Below are positions 42,964 to 53,003 of a stretch of DNA of 64,000 nucleotides, piece by piece. The notes beneath the pieces were generated by a model. The model was not told the origin of the DNA. It did not search any database and saw only the letters and a program-made list of their open reading frames with translations. Position numbers and translations under genes: made by a program. This stretch comes from Peptostreptococcaceae bacterium (GTDB lineage: Bacteria > Bacillota > Clostridia > Peptostreptococcales > Peptostreptococcaceae). The stretch lies in NCBI GenBank assembly GCA_025210335.1, contig JAOARY010000067.1, positions 1 through 64,000 of the forward strand, in the 5' to 3' direction. Within the stretch, counting starts at the first letter, position 1, and every line of letters starts with the position of its first letter.

Positions 42964-44889
42964 TTAAAATTGATTTTTAGCATAAACTAAGTATAGTTCT
43001 TTTAATTTTGATATTAAATCTTTTGTTTCAACTTGTAAATCTGAAGCTTCATCAAATCTTTTTTCTGCTAGAGCTTCTCTTATTTTTGTGAACATAGATT
43101 TCTTATCAACTGTATCTTTCATAAGACTCCATCTTAATTCATCAACTCTATTCCACATAACTACATCCATATCTGAAATATCTTCAGAAGAATGAATTTT
43201 TTTGCAATTTCTCACAATATCCATATTTTCTATTAGAATTCTACCTTCTAATTCTGTTATCCATCTTTCTAAGACAGTCATTTTATAAGAAGCAACTATT
43301 TTTTCATTGAATATTCCATCTACCATTAATGCATTTAATTTATCTTCATATAAATCAAAGTTTCTTAGGTTTTCTAGTACTGTTCTTGGTGGAACTCCAA
43401 ATAATTTATTTCTTTCTTCTTCTGTATAATATTCAAATACATCTTCTTCAGATCTGTATTGTCTATTTTGTTCTAAATAAATACCTTCTTCACCAAAAGG
43501 TTTTGATATTTCAATTTCTAATTCTTTTGTGTTTCTATTTTCTTTTATTACATGTGTTATTCCATCTAACATAACTTGGTATGAGCTTGCCATTACTAAA
43601 TAAGTATTAGATAATGGATTTGGAGATCTAAGTTCAAATCTTGTTGCTAATGGATTTGATAAATCTTTAATAAGTCCTATTAATATTGATCTATTTCTTG
43701 ATGGGATTTTAGCACTTTCTCCAAGTGAAGATACTATACAAACTGGAGCTTCAAATCCTGGTTTTAATCTATTTAAAGCATCATTAGAAGATGTTATAAA
43801 TGGATTTATTATTTCATAATGTTTTAAAATACCCATAAGTCCACCAAATGCTAATGAAGACATGTATTCTTCTGTGAAATTTTTGTGCGAGAACGCATTT
43901 ACTAATTTTCCATTTTTAAGCTTAAATGCTACTCCTAGATGTGTATGTTCTCCACTACCAGCAACACCTTCAATTGGTTTTGCTCTAAATGAAACTTCTA
44001 AGCCATGATGATTATATATATCTTGAACCAAATCTCTTATAAATAATTCATTATCAGCAGCTTGTAGTGCTTCGTCAAATTTCCAGTCAATTTCAAGTTG
44101 TTCCATGATATGACCTTCTCTTTTATTAAGTCCTAATTTTTGTCTAACACCACCAACTTCTTTATGTCCCATTTCAGGATTATAACCATAAAGTCTAATA
44201 ACTTCCATAGTTGTTTCTAATGCAGTTCTAACAATACCTTGAGTTCTTTTCCAATATTGTTCTTTTAATGTTTGAGATGTAGAAAGTGATTCTTCATCAG
44301 CTTTATCATTTGGAGTTTGAACCCAAAATTCTAATTCTGTAGCAGATGTAAGTACAACATCTTCTATGTCATTTATACTTTCTATTCCTAGTTCATCTAA
44401 AGGATTTGAATTTATCTTTAAGTTCTCCATTAGTTTTTCTTTGAAATTTTTGATAGTGTCTTTAAGTATGGCTCTTGAACCAACTTCCTTATTATTGTGT
44501 ATTAAGAATGAAGGAATTCTTAATGTACCAATAGGCATTTCTGTTTCATTATCTAAATTATTAAAATTATAATCAACAATCCAATTAATATCTAAATCTG
44601 GTTTTATCATAACCTTAGCATCATTTAAAACAGCTATTTCTGGTAAGAAAACACTTGATCCATCTGTTTGAATACCTTCTTCTAAAAATCCATCTATATC
44701 TTTTAAAAATTCACACATTGGAATTTTTTCATCTGTATCTTGACCACCCAAGTCAACTCCTACTAATGAAACAAATCTTATTTCTTTGTGTTTATTTAGT
44801 AATTCTTTTAAATATGCTGCATCATGATGTCCTTTTGGTATTGCAAATAACATATGTTCTAAAGCACCTTTTTTTAAATTCTTAAACAT
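42964..44889 (-). CDS. glnA: Glutamine synthetase, long clostridial form
   Basis: 641 residues, far longer than the roughly 445-470 of type I enzymes. Catalytic-core motifs: GIQTDGSSVFLPEIA (beta-grasp); TSATELEFWV with metal-binding Glu; KPIEGVAGSGEHTHLG (the NGSG-H loop in variant form); SAKIPSRNRSILIGL; and FELRSPNPLSNTYLVMA, which corresponds to the RPDPxANPYL segment. The C-terminal 180 residues are an extra helical extension. Converts glutamate and ammonia to glutamine with ATP. AGGAGG site 6 nt before ATG. Single gene between terminators; no glutamine-responsive RNA or GlnR box could be recognised upstream. Confidence 0.85.
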   Translation of the reverse strand: MFKNLKKGALEHMLFAIPKGHHDAAYLKELLNKHKEIRFVSLVGVDLGGQDTDEKIPMCEFLKDIDGFLEEGIQTDGSSVFLPEIAVLNDAKVMIKPDLDINWIVDYNFNNLDNETEMPIGTLRIPSFLIHNNKEVGSRAILKDTIKNFKEKLMENLKINSNPLDELGIESINDIEDVVLTSATELEFWVQTPNDKADEESLSTSQTLKEQYWKRTQGIVRTALETTMEVIRLYGYNPEMGHKEVGGVRQKLGLNKREGHIMEQLEIDWKFDEALQAADNELFIRDLVQDIYNHHGLEVSFRAKPIEGVAGSGEHTHLGVAFKLKNGKLVNAFSHKNFTEEYMSSLAFGGLMGILKHYEIINPFITSSNDALNRLKPGFEAPVCIVSSLGESAKIPSRNRSILIGLIKDLSNPLATRFELRSPNPLSNTYLVMASSYQVMLDGITHVIKENRNTKELEIEISKPFGEEGIYLEQNRQYRSEEDVFEYYTEEERNKLFGVPPRTVLENLRNFDLYEDKLNALMVDGIFNEKIVASYKMTVLERWITELEGRILIENMDIVRNCKKIHSSEDISDMDVVMWNRVDELRWSLMKDTVDKKSMFTKIREALAEKRFDEASDLQVETKDLISKLKELYLVYAKNQF

Positions 44890-45281
44890 ATTGATCCTCC
44901 TAAAAATTTTTTAAATGTTTTGTATTTTTTTATTATATTTATTTATATTTTTATTTACTACTTAATCAGTTTTGTGAAAAACGAACTATTTATTTAATTT
45001 AATAAAAAAAGTTCGATATACACGTTATTTATAAAAATAAATAACTAATATCTTTCAAACTTATTGTTTATTATACAGAAAAACTTTCTTAATGTAAAGT
45101 GTAAATAAATAAAAATATAAATAAAAACGTTCTCTTTGCATAAATTATATTCCCATTTCAATTAAATGTTAAACAATGATCGAAAAAAGTACTGTAATTT
45201 AATTATGTAAACAAAGTATCAAAAAATCTACTTTATAATTTTATGGTAGATTTTTTGATAACTATTTATATTATTTTTCTT
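44890..45281. other. Non-coding region upstream of glnA
   Basis: 392 nt, AT-rich. Contains a terminator-like perfect hairpin near its far end (45218-45259) and no open frame worth calling. The glnA promoter must lie here; no single site stands out. Confidence 0.5.
45218..45259. terminator. Terminator-like perfect hairpin
   Basis: ATCAAAAAATCTAC (45218-45231) and GTAGATTTTTTGAT (45246-45259) pair perfectly over 14 bp. It lies just downstream of the hypothetical gene on the minus strand. Confidence 0.7.
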
Positions 45282-45974
45282 TTATGAAAAATGATTTAAA
45301 TCAGATTTAAAAGCTTTTATGAGTTGCATATCCTTATTAGAGATATCAAATGTTAAATATAAACAACCAATATCTATAGAAGTATAGCTGTCAACTAGAT
45401 AAAATCCAACTATTAACTGTTGTTTATCATTTATTTTTAATTTGAAAGGATTATTTGTAATTTTTATTTGCTTTGTATATTTTTTAAACTTTATATTGTC
45501 AAATTTTGATATAGGATATATCACTTTATACTCTTTTAAGTTGTTAGATTTTATAGAAGTTATAATTTTATTATCTTTATATGTATATTTTATTGGAATA
45601 TTTTTATGATCAAAGCATATATGCATATTATTATTTGATTTGCTATTTTGCACAACGTAAAATGAAATATTTGTTCCTGCACCACCACAGTGTATATTTC
45701 CATAGCTGATTAAAAAATATTGATAGTCAAGAGTGTTTTTTAAAAATTCAATTTTGGGTAAAATATCATATTTTATATTTTTCTCTATCAATATCTTTTG
45801 TTTTGTATTTCTATTCCCCAAATATAATGAGTTGTTTTCTTTTAATAAGAGTATATTTTCAGATTCAAATATAATATTATTATTTATATATTTTTTTAGT
45901 GAAAAAGTTAAAGCGAGGATGGTAAAAATTAGGATGAGAAAAGTTTTGATCTTCTTTGAGAAATTAATCTTCAT
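45282..45974 (-). CDS. Hypothetical membrane-anchored protein
   Basis: 230 residues from ATG 45974, 10 nt after AAAGGAG. One N-terminal transmembrane segment (KTFLILIFTILALTFSL) followed by a beta-rich extracellular part. It contains a Cys-Gly-Gly-Ala-Gly stretch (NIHCGGAGTNISFYVV) and further single Cys residues. No family recognised. It is transcribed alone; a hairpin follows its stop. Confidence 0.55.
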   Translation of the reverse strand: MKINFSKKIKTFLILIFTILALTFSLKKYINNNIIFESENILLLKENNSLYLGNRNTKQKILIEKNIKYDILPKIEFLKNTLDYQYFLISYGNIHCGGAGTNISFYVVQNSKSNNNMHICFDHKNIPIKYTYKDNKIITSIKSNNLKEYKVIYPISKFDNIKFKKYTKQIKITNNPFKLKINDKQQLIVGFYLVDSYTSIDIGCLYLTFDISNKDMQLIKAFKSDLNHFS

Positions 45975-46124
45975 AATTAATGTCACTCCTTTAAAATATT
46001 TTTATTAAGTATACTTTTAAAGCGTAACATTCAGAATTTATTTTAGATAGGATATATAATGTGACAATTGGTTACGAAATCATATTAATCGAAATGTAAA
46101 TTTTGGAAAATTTTTTTATGAAGA

Positions 46125-46175
46125 GCTAAGACATATGGTTTACATAATATAATTATAGAAACAATATGTCTTGGC
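46125..46175. repeat. Inverted repeat between hypothetical and ynbB-like genes
   Basis: GCTAAGACATAT (46125-46136) pairs with ATATGTCTTGGC (46164-46175) over 12 bp with one G-T pair and a 27-nt loop. No T-run follows on either strand. It sits downstream of the ynbB-like gene and may be an unusual terminator. Confidence 0.45.
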
Positions 46176-46248
46176 TTGAGTGGTTTTATATTTAAAATTG
46201 TTCAAATATATTAACATAATAATTTTATTGTATTTATTCTTAGCTTTT

Positions 46249-47517
46249 TTATTTTAGTATTTGTGAGATACCTTTCATAACTCCAAATTTAGAATGTTCA
46301 TAAGTAAGTCCACCTTGGAAATAAACACAATAAGGTTCTTTAATAGGAGCATCAGCACTTAATTCTATTGATGAACCTTGAATAAATGCTCCTGCTGCCA
46401 TTATTACATCACTATCATAACCTGGCATTGCCCATGGTTCAGGAGATACATAAGAATCTACAGGTGCAGCTGCTTGTATTCCTTTACAGAAATCTATTAT
46501 TTCTTGAGCTGAATTTAATTTTACGATTTGTATTATATCGCTTCTTCTTTCATTGCTCTTTGGGCAAACTTCATAATCTAGTTTTTCAAACATTTTAGCA
46601 CATAAAATAGCTCCCATGACTGCTTGAGAAACTACACTTGGAGCCATAAATAATCCTTGTAATACATTTCTTGTTGTTCCAAATGTAAGACCACATTCCT
46701 TACCTATACCTGGAGAAGTTAATCTATATGATATAAGCTCTACTAATTCTTTTTTTCCAACTATATATCCACCAGTAAGAGCAAGTCCACCACCAGGATT
46801 TTTGATAAGCGATCCTGCCATTATATCTACACCAACCTCTGTTGGTTCTTTTGTTTCTATAAATTCACCATAACAATTATCTGTCATGATTATTATATTT
46901 TCATTAACAGATTTGACTAAATCAACTACTTTTTTTATATCTTCTATTGATAAAGAGTCTCTCCAACTATATCCTTTGGATCTTTGAATGAAAACCATTT
47001 TAGTTCTTTCGTTTATTTTTTCTTTTATTCCATCATAATCTATCGAACCATTTTCTAAGAAATCAACTTGATTATATGTAATTCCAAATTCCTTTAATGA
47101 ACCTTTTGACTCTCTTATACCTATTGTTTCTTCCAATGTATCATATGGTTTTCCTGTTACTGATAATATTTCATCATTTGGTCTTAATAAACCAGTAAGG
47201 CATAATGAAAGTGCATGAGTTCCATTAACTATTATAGGTCTTACTATTGCATCTTCTGCGTTAAATAACTTTGCATATATTTCTTCTGTTTTTTCTCTAC
47301 CTATATCATTATATCCATAACCTGTTGTCCAATTGAAGTGAGTATCGCTAAGTCTACATTCTTGCATAACATTTAAAACTTTATACTGATTATATTCTCT
47401 TACTTCTTTTAATTTTTCAAATTCTTCTTGTAATTCTTTTTCTGCTTCTTCGCATAAATTTAAAACTTCTTCTTTTATACCTAAATTATTTATAAGTAAA
47501 TCTCTTTTGAAATTCAA
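46249..47517 (-). CDS. ynbB: Met-gamma-lyase-family PLP protein (YnbB / 'aluminium resistance' type)
   Basis: 422 residues. PLP-fold enzyme: NWTTGYGYNDIGREKTEEIY near the start, RPIIVNGTHALSLCLTGLL, the cofactor-binding MTDNCYGEFIE, and the likely Schiff-base Lys in MAGSLIKNPGGGLALTGGYI. SSIELSADAPIKEPYCVYFQ and GGLTYEHSKFGVMKGIS end the protein. This matches PF06838, which covers Bacillus YnbB and proteins labelled aluminium resistance; the real substrate is unknown, possibly a C-S lyase reaction. It is conserved near lexA/glnA in several Clostridia as I remember, suggesting the chromosomal backbone. Confidence 0.85.
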   Translation of the reverse strand: MNFKRDLLINNLGIKEEVLNLCEEAEKELQEEFEKLKEVREYNQYKVLNVMQECRLSDTHFNWTTGYGYNDIGREKTEEIYAKLFNAEDAIVRPIIVNGTHALSLCLTGLLRPNDEILSVTGKPYDTLEETIGIRESKGSLKEFGITYNQVDFLENGSIDYDGIKEKINERTKMVFIQRSKGYSWRDSLSIEDIKKVVDLVKSVNENIIIMTDNCYGEFIETKEPTEVGVDIMAGSLIKNPGGGLALTGGYIVGKKELVELISYRLTSPGIGKECGLTFGTTRNVLQGLFMAPSVVSQAVMGAILCAKMFEKLDYEVCPKSNERRSDIIQIVKLNSAQEIIDFCKGIQAAAPVDSYVSPEPWAMPGYDSDVIMAAGAFIQGSSIELSADAPIKEPYCVYFQGGLTYEHSKFGVMKGISQILK

Positions 47518-48119
47518 TTAAAACACCTTCTTAATATTTTTTATTATACATACTAACTTTAAAAGTATATCATTAGGGAATAATATTTATCAAGGTGATA
47601 TTTTGAGTGGTGAAAAAATATGTATTTTAACTACGCATAAGGTATCTTATGCGTAGTTATTTCCAAAGTGATAAAAATATGATAAAATAATTGTAGAAAT
47701 AGAATAATTCATATTTTTAAGAATATAAAAAAATAAAACAAAAAGATTAAAGACTAAAGTTTACGTATTAAATTAAAACACAAAAATAAAAAGAATGAAA
47801 AATTAATTTTAATAGAAAAAATCTAATAAAAATAAAAAATAAAATCAAAATTTTGTAAAAAAAGAACTGAAGACAAATTTAATTGTCTATTATCTCATAT
47901 AAAACTAATTATATATTTTTAGATTTATAGTATTAACAAAAAAATAAACAGGCTTAAAATCTTCTTAAAGAGCTTGTTGAAATTGAGATAAAAAATAAAA
48001 AAGGAATAAATAACCATAACAACTTGAAAATTTTAATGCAAAAATAATAAATAAATTCAAAGAAACATAATATAACATTAATATTATTATGTAAACTAAT
48101 AAAATTAAGAGGTGAAAAG
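47518..48119. other. 602-nt non-coding region
   Basis: Between the ynbB-like gene and the recombinase gene. It holds one strong palindrome (47629-47658); the rest is A-rich sequence without an open frame, repeat array or RNA family I recognise. The size and strong A bias just ahead of a recombinase gene could suit a recombination site, but no core-site consensus was found. Confidence 0.5.
47629..47658. repeat. Perfect 13-bp palindrome with 4-nt loop
   Basis: AACTACGCATAAG (47629-47641), GTAT, CTTATGCGTAGTT (47646-47658). It contains unusually many G/C for this genome. ATTTCC follows on the plus strand and AAAAT on the minus, so it is a weak terminator at best; an operator or small-RNA end is possible. 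Confidence 0.65.
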
Positions 48120-49148
48120 ATGAATTACAAAATTGATGATATAATTAAAGATGTTAAATTAAGGCAAAAGTTTTTTCCTTGTCAAGAATTAGGTTTGGCA
48201 GATGAAATATGTGATGCATTTGAGTTTTTTATAGATGCATTAATTTCTGCTCATAAATCAGTTAATACTATTTTATCTTATTATTATGATTTAAAAACTT
48301 TTTTTGATTTTTTAAAAGAAAATTATCAAAGAGTTCAAGAAATTAATCAAATAAATACAATTATGATTTCTCGATTTTATAAATACTTAGAAACAACAAA
48401 ACAAAATTCTCATATTTCAATAAAACGAAAAAAACTAGCATTGAGATTGTTTTTTGAATATATGCTAGAACAAAATATATTATATACTGGTAAAAATCCT
48501 ATGCCAAAAGAAGGTATAATAAGAAGTAAAAATACATCATATAATAAAACTAGGACTTATTTAGATGAAGAAGAAGTAAATTATTTTATGAACGAATTAT
48601 TAAAAGAAAGAAGAATGGATCTTTATAAATATAGAAATATATCAATGTTTGCACTCATGATTAATGCAGGACTTAGAATATCTGAAGTTTTGAATATTGA
48701 TATAAAAGATATAAAAAATTTATTTGAAAATAAAATGCTAACAATAATGGGAAAAGGAAGTAAAGAAAGAATAATTCCTTTGAGTGATATATACATAGAA
48801 AACACTTATTTAAAATATATAAAAATTTATTTCGATCATAGAATTAAATTAGATATAGATGAAGATGCTTTTTTTATATCTAAAAATAAAAGAAGAGTAA
48901 CAAGTAGAAATCTTCAAAATATAACAAAGAATTATAGAGAAAAATTGAATTTAGATAAAAAAATAACACCGCATAAATTAAGACATACTTTTGCAACTTC
49001 TTTAATAAAGAAAGATATAGACATAAGAAAAGTACAAGAACTTTTGGGTCATAGTTCGATATCAACTACACAAATATATACACATATAAATAATAAAGAT
49101 TTAGAAGAAACTTTAAATAAAACTATCAATGAAAATAAAAAACAATAA
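48120..49148 (+). CDS. Tyrosine recombinase, XerC/XerD-like
   Basis: 342 residues. SAM-like N-terminal core-binding domain (about 30-125) and catalytic domain with the full set: Arg186 (NAGLRISEVL), Lys212 (MGKGSKERIIPL), His285 and Arg288 (TPHKLRHTFAT), His311 (LLGHSS) and Tyr320 (TTQIYTH). It is somewhat longer than Xer proteins (about 300), with about 35 extra residues at the N-terminus. Could be the chromosome-dimer resolvase or a related integrase. AGAGGTG site; strong terminator downstream. Confidence 0.85.
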   Translation: MNYKIDDIIKDVKLRQKFFPCQELGLADEICDAFEFFIDALISAHKSVNTILSYYYDLKTFFDFLKENYQRVQEINQINTIMISRFYKYLETTKQNSHISIKRKKLALRLFFEYMLEQNILYTGKNPMPKEGIIRSKNTSYNKTRTYLDEEEVNYFMNELLKERRMDLYKYRNISMFALMINAGLRISEVLNIDIKDIKNLFENKMLTIMGKGSKERIIPLSDIYIENTYLKYIKIYFDHRIKLDIDEDAFFISKNKRRVTSRNLQNITKNYREKLNLDKKITPHKLRHTFATSLIKKDIDIRKVQELLGHSSISTTQIYTHINNKDLEETLNKTINENKKQ

Positions 49149-49182
49149 AATAATTATGTAAACTTTAAAAACATTTCGACAA

Positions 49183-49250
49183 AAAATACAAGTATTTAAA
49201 AAAATGGTATCTAAAATCAATTTTTTTTAAGTGCTTGTATTTTATTTTGT
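49183..49250 (+). terminator. Terminator of the recombinase gene
   Basis: AAAATACAAG (49183-49192) pairs with CTTGTATTTT (49234-49243) around a long loop, then ATTTTGTTTTT. It isolates the siderophore-like operon that follows. Confidence 0.65.
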
Positions 49251-49344
49251 TTTTAAAAAAACAGTGATTTTAGTCTTGAAGAACATATTTTGAAACTTTA
49301 ATTAAAATAAAAAAATATAATCATAAAATGGAAATAAAAAAACA

Positions 49345-49373
49345 TTGATAATAATTATCAATAATAGTATAAT
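49345..49373 (+). promoter_or_regulatory. Fur box over the promoter of the nonribosomal peptide operon
   Basis: TTGATAATAATTATCAA (49345-49361) is a perfect 17-bp palindrome containing the 7-1-7 Fur consensus TGATAATNATTATCA without mismatch. It overlaps the -35 TTGATA (49345-49350) and most of a 17-bp spacer; the -10 is a perfect TATAAT (49368-49373). Iron-loaded Fur would block this promoter, so the operon should be expressed when iron is scarce. Confidence 0.9.
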
Positions 49374-49425
49374 GAGATTGAATTGGTAACTAAGTTATCT
49401 TTTAAAATATATAATAGGAGGTTTT

Positions 49426-50172
49426 GTGGTGGAAAGAAATAAGTGGTTCCCATTTGAAACATATAAAAATAAAGTCGATTCCAAAATGAAAAATGTATTT
49501 TGTTTTTCACATGCTGGTGGTTCTGCATCAACATATAGAAAATGGACTTTAAAAAAGCAGGATGTAAATGTAATTACAGTTGAATTGCCAGGTGTTGGAA
49601 GTAGAAGAAGAGAAGAATTTTTATATAATTATAAAGATTTTATTGATGAATTAGCAAAAAATATACATGAGAAGTCTAAGGAATGTGAATTTTATTTTTT
49701 TGGACATAGTATGGGTGCAGCATTAGCTTTTTATTTAGCTAAACATATGCAAGATAAAAATTTAAAAACGCCTAAAAAGATTGTTGTAGCAGGGAGACAA
49801 CCACCAAATGAAGAAAATGAAATTGAATTTAAAACTCATATGGATGATCAAGCTTTAATAGATGAACTAAAAAGATATGAAGCTACACCAAAGGAATTAC
49901 TAGAAAATGAAGAATTCTTAAATATTGTAATTCAAGACCTTAGAAAAGCATATACGTTAAATGAAAGTTATATATATAATGGTGAAAAATTAAATATAGA
50001 TATAGTAGCTCATAATGGGACTAGTGATTTTGAAGCTAATAATGATATCATGTCTAGATGGGCTAGTGTTACAAATAAAGATTTTAAAATCAAAGAATTT
50101 GATGGTAATCATTTTTTTATTTTTAATTTAGGTGATGAATACGAAGATTATTTACTTAAAGAATTCCTGTAA
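49426..50172 (+). CDS. Type II thioesterase of the NRPS operon
   Basis: 248 residues; GTG start (a second GTG directly follows) behind GGAGG. Opens like GrsT/YbtT enzymes: NVFCFSHAGGSASTYRKW, VELPGVGSRRREEF. Nucleophile Ser95 in FFGHSMGAAL, acid in HNGTSDFEANN, His in FDGNHFFIF. Such enzymes clear stalled or wrongly loaded acyl groups from carrier proteins of the NRPS line. First gene after the Fur-box promoter; the next NRPS gene starts 15 nt downstream. Confidence 0.88.
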   Translation: MVERNKWFPFETYKNKVDSKMKNVFCFSHAGGSASTYRKWTLKKQDVNVITVELPGVGSRRREEFLYNYKDFIDELAKNIHEKSKECEFYFFGHSMGAALAFYLAKHMQDKNLKTPKKIVVAGRQPPNEENEIEFKTHMDDQALIDELKRYEATPKELLENEEFLNIVIQDLRKAYTLNESYIYNGEKLNIDIVAHNGTSDFEANNDIMSRWASVTNKDFKIKEFDGNHFFIFNLGDEYEDYLLKEFL

Positions 50173-50186
50173 ATAAAGTAAAGGAG

Positions 50187-53003
50187 ATGATGAGTTTGGA
50201 TAAGATGATTGAAAGAAAAGTTAATAATACTTATCAAGATATAGATTATAAATGCTTGCATGAGGATTTTTATAAATTTGCAGAACTTAATCCTAATGAA
50301 AAATGTATAGTTTATGAAGAAGATGGTAAGATTAAAGATCTTACATATGGTGAATTAAGAAAAGAAGTGTTAAAAGCCACTAATTTACTGATTACTAATG
50401 ATATTAAAGTTGGTGAAAACGTTTCTATTATAATGCCTAAAAAAATAGAACAAATAATAGCAGTATTAGCTATTTTATCAGCAGGGGCAGTTTATGTGCC
50501 AATAAATTGTAATCATCCGTTAAATAGAATTAATAGAATTTTAAAAAGTGGAAATATTAAAAAAGTCTTAACCATAAGTGAATTAAAGGAAAAAGAGTAC
50601 AATGCACAAATTATAGATATTCAAAATAGAAATAAGTATGATACTAATATTGAATATAGAAAAACCAATTTGGATGATCTTGCTTATATAATATATACAT
50701 CTGGTTCTACAGGTAATCCAAAAGGTGTAATGATAAGTCACAAATCTGCTTATAATACAATTTTTGATATAAATAATAGATTTAATGTAACTAAAAATGA
50801 TATGGCAATTACTATATCAGAACTTGACTTTGATTTATCTGTTTATGATATTTTAGGTTTGCTTTCAGTAGGTGGAAAAATATTTGTTGTAAATGAGGAA
50901 TATAAAAAAGAACCCTCTTATTGGGCAAATATAGTAAAAAATCATAATATAACATTATGGAATACAGTGCCAGCCTTGATGGATATGCTTCTTAGTATAG
51001 AAAATTTAGAGGGAAAAACAAGTATAGATAAAGTTTTTTTGTCTGGTGATTGGATTAAAGTTGATTTGGGTCGAAAAATTTTAAAAACTTTTGATGATAT
51101 TTATTTTATTTCTATGGGTGGAGCAACAGAGGCTTCTATTTGGTCTATTTATAATCCAGTAAAAGAAATAGCAGATGATGCAAAAACTATTCTTTATGGA
51201 AAACCACTTGCAAATCAAAAGTTTCGAATTGTAAATGAAAATGATTGTGATTGTCAAAATGAAGAAATAGGCGAACTGTGGATTGGTGGTATAGGTGTTG
51301 CAAAAGGTTATTTTAATGAAGAAAAATTGACAAATAATCAATTTGTATTATATGAAAATGAAGTTTGGTATAAAACTGGAGATTTAGGAATGTATAATGA
51401 AGATGATAATATTGAATTTATTGGTAGAAAAGATACACAGGTAAAGTTAAATGGTTATAGAATAGAACTTGGTGAAATAGAAAATAATGCAAAATCAAAT
51501 GAATATGTTAATAATGCAATATCATTTGTAGATAATGATAAAATAATAAGTTTAGTTAGTCCGTGTATAAATAATTTTAAAAATAAAAATTTAAAAATAA
51601 ACAATAATATTACAGATATAGATAGTGATGAATTTATAGAATATGAATTAGATATTCTAAAAATAATATTTGATTTATGCGATATTGATAACTTAGTTAC
51701 TAACAAAAATAAGTTGAAAAGTGAAAATAATCTATTTAATTATTGGATTTCTTATTTAGTATCTAAAAATATTATAAATATAAATAATGATATGCTCTTA
51801 AAATCTATTAGATATGATGAGGTTATAAATCATATAATGACAGATAATTATTTGACTAATAAATTCTATAAGAAAATGGATTTTATAAAATCTATTTTAA
51901 AGAAAGAAAAACCTTCAATCGACTTATTTGAAGAATTAGAATTAACACCTGAATATGCTTCATTTTGTGATGAAGAAACAAAATACTATACAAATAAAAT
52001 AATAGAAGATATAAATAATTCTGCTAAGGAAAATGAGAATATCAATGTAGGTGTGTTTGGTGTTGGAAGTGGATTTTATTTAAATTACTTGCTTGAAAAT
52101 ATAAATAAAAATACTAAAATTACTGTATATGATTCATCCAAAGGGTTAATTTTAAGAGCAAAAATGAATATAACAGATGAAAGTAATTTAGATCAAGTAG
52201 AATTTAAATTACTAGATGAGGATATTTTTGTATCTGAAAAAATTTCTTATTTAGATTATATTATTTCTATTGGAACACTTCATACTTATAAGAATACTCA
52301 ACGTATTTTAGATAATATGAGTATATTATCTAAAAATAATGCAAAATTGTTCTTTATAGAATATTTAAATTTAAGTCCAATAGCTATGATTTCATCAGCT
52401 ATTTTAGAAGATGGATTTTTTGATAGAGAAAATAAAAATCCTTTAATAAAAAGAGAAAATCTGATGTGTTATTTAAAAAATTCGAATTTAGAAAATATTA
52501 AATTAGAAAACATAAATAAAAAATCAACTATATTTATATCAGCAGAGAATAAAATTGAAAACAGTGATTTTAACAAAAATGAAATTTTAGCATATTTAGA
52601 AAAAAAGCTTCCTTTATATATGCTTCCAAATAGAATTTTATATTTAATAAATGAACCATTATCTTCAAATGGTAAATTAGACAGAAAGAAAGCTTTGGAA
52701 TATTATAAATCAAATATAGTAGAAATTAAAGATAACAATGCTGAATTTGAAGATTTTGAAAAAGATATGGCTGGTATTTGGGAAAATGAATTAGCTATAT
52801 ATAATTTTGATAGAGAAGATAGTTTCTTTATGGTTGGTGGAGATAGTATATTAGCAACTAGATTGATTGCTTATATAAATCGAGAATATGATATTAATGT
52901 AACTTTAAAGGAAATTTTAGATAATCCAAAATTCAAGGAAATATCAAAACTAGTGAAAGATAAAATTGATGAAGATGAATTTTTTGTGGAAGGTGCGATA
53001 TGA
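50187..53003 (+). CDS. NRPS: A(cysteine)-methyltransferase-like-PCP
   Basis: 938 residues. A domain (about 25-440): YIIYTSGSTGNPKGVMISH, LDFDLSVYDILGLLSVGG, MGGATEASIW, KTGDLGMY, GRKDTQVKLNGYRIELGEIE. A SAM-methyltransferase-like insert (about 450-790) carries VGVFGVGSGFYLNYLL; A10 NGKLDRKKAL resumes after it. The carrier site is MVGGDSILATRL with Ser near 887. An MT-like domain inside the A domain is what PchE, PchF and HMWP2 have. The binding-pocket residues read by eye are D-L-Y-N-F-S-M-I-W-K, close to the cysteine code D-L-Y-N-L-S-L-I-W-K. No condensation domain precedes it, so condensation must come from another protein. Start uncertain: tandem ATGs at 50187 and 50190, or TTG 50196, which has the best spacing from AAAGGAG. 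The insert may epimerise or methylate. Confidence 0.85.
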   Translation: MMSLDKMIERKVNNTYQDIDYKCLHEDFYKFAELNPNEKCIVYEEDGKIKDLTYGELRKEVLKATNLLITNDIKVGENVSIIMPKKIEQIIAVLAILSAGAVYVPINCNHPLNRINRILKSGNIKKVLTISELKEKEYNAQIIDIQNRNKYDTNIEYRKTNLDDLAYIIYTSGSTGNPKGVMISHKSAYNTIFDINNRFNVTKNDMAITISELDFDLSVYDILGLLSVGGKIFVVNEEYKKEPSYWANIVKNHNITLWNTVPALMDMLLSIENLEGKTSIDKVFLSGDWIKVDLGRKILKTFDDIYFISMGGATEASIWSIYNPVKEIADDAKTILYGKPLANQKFRIVNENDCDCQNEEIGELWIGGIGVAKGYFNEEKLTNNQFVLYENEVWYKTGDLGMYNEDDNIEFIGRKDTQVKLNGYRIELGEIENNAKSNEYVNNAISFVDNDKIISLVSPCINNFKNKNLKINNNITDIDSDEFIEYELDILKIIFDLCDIDNLVTNKNKLKSENNLFNYWISYLVSKNIININNDMLLKSIRYDEVINHIMTDNYLTNKFYKKMDFIKSILKKEKPSIDLFEELELTPEYASFCDEETKYYTNKIIEDINNSAKENENINVGVFGVGSGFYLNYLLENINKNTKITVYDSSKGLILRAKMNITDESNLDQVEFKLLDEDIFVSEKISYLDYIISIGTLHTYKNTQRILDNMSILSKNNAKLFFIEYLNLSPIAMISSAILEDGFFDRENKNPLIKRENLMCYLKNSNLENIKLENINKKSTIFISAENKIENSDFNKNEILAYLEKKLPLYMLPNRILYLINEPLSSNGKLDRKKALEYYKSNIVEIKDNNAEFEDFEKDMAGIWENELAIYNFDREDSFFMVGGDSILATRLIAYINREYDINVTLKEILDNPKFKEISKLVKDKIDEDEFFVEGAI

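Noticed and set aside
44890-45281. Riboswitch or GlnR operator ahead of glnA
   Set aside because: No recognisable structure or TGTNA-type dyad could be found.
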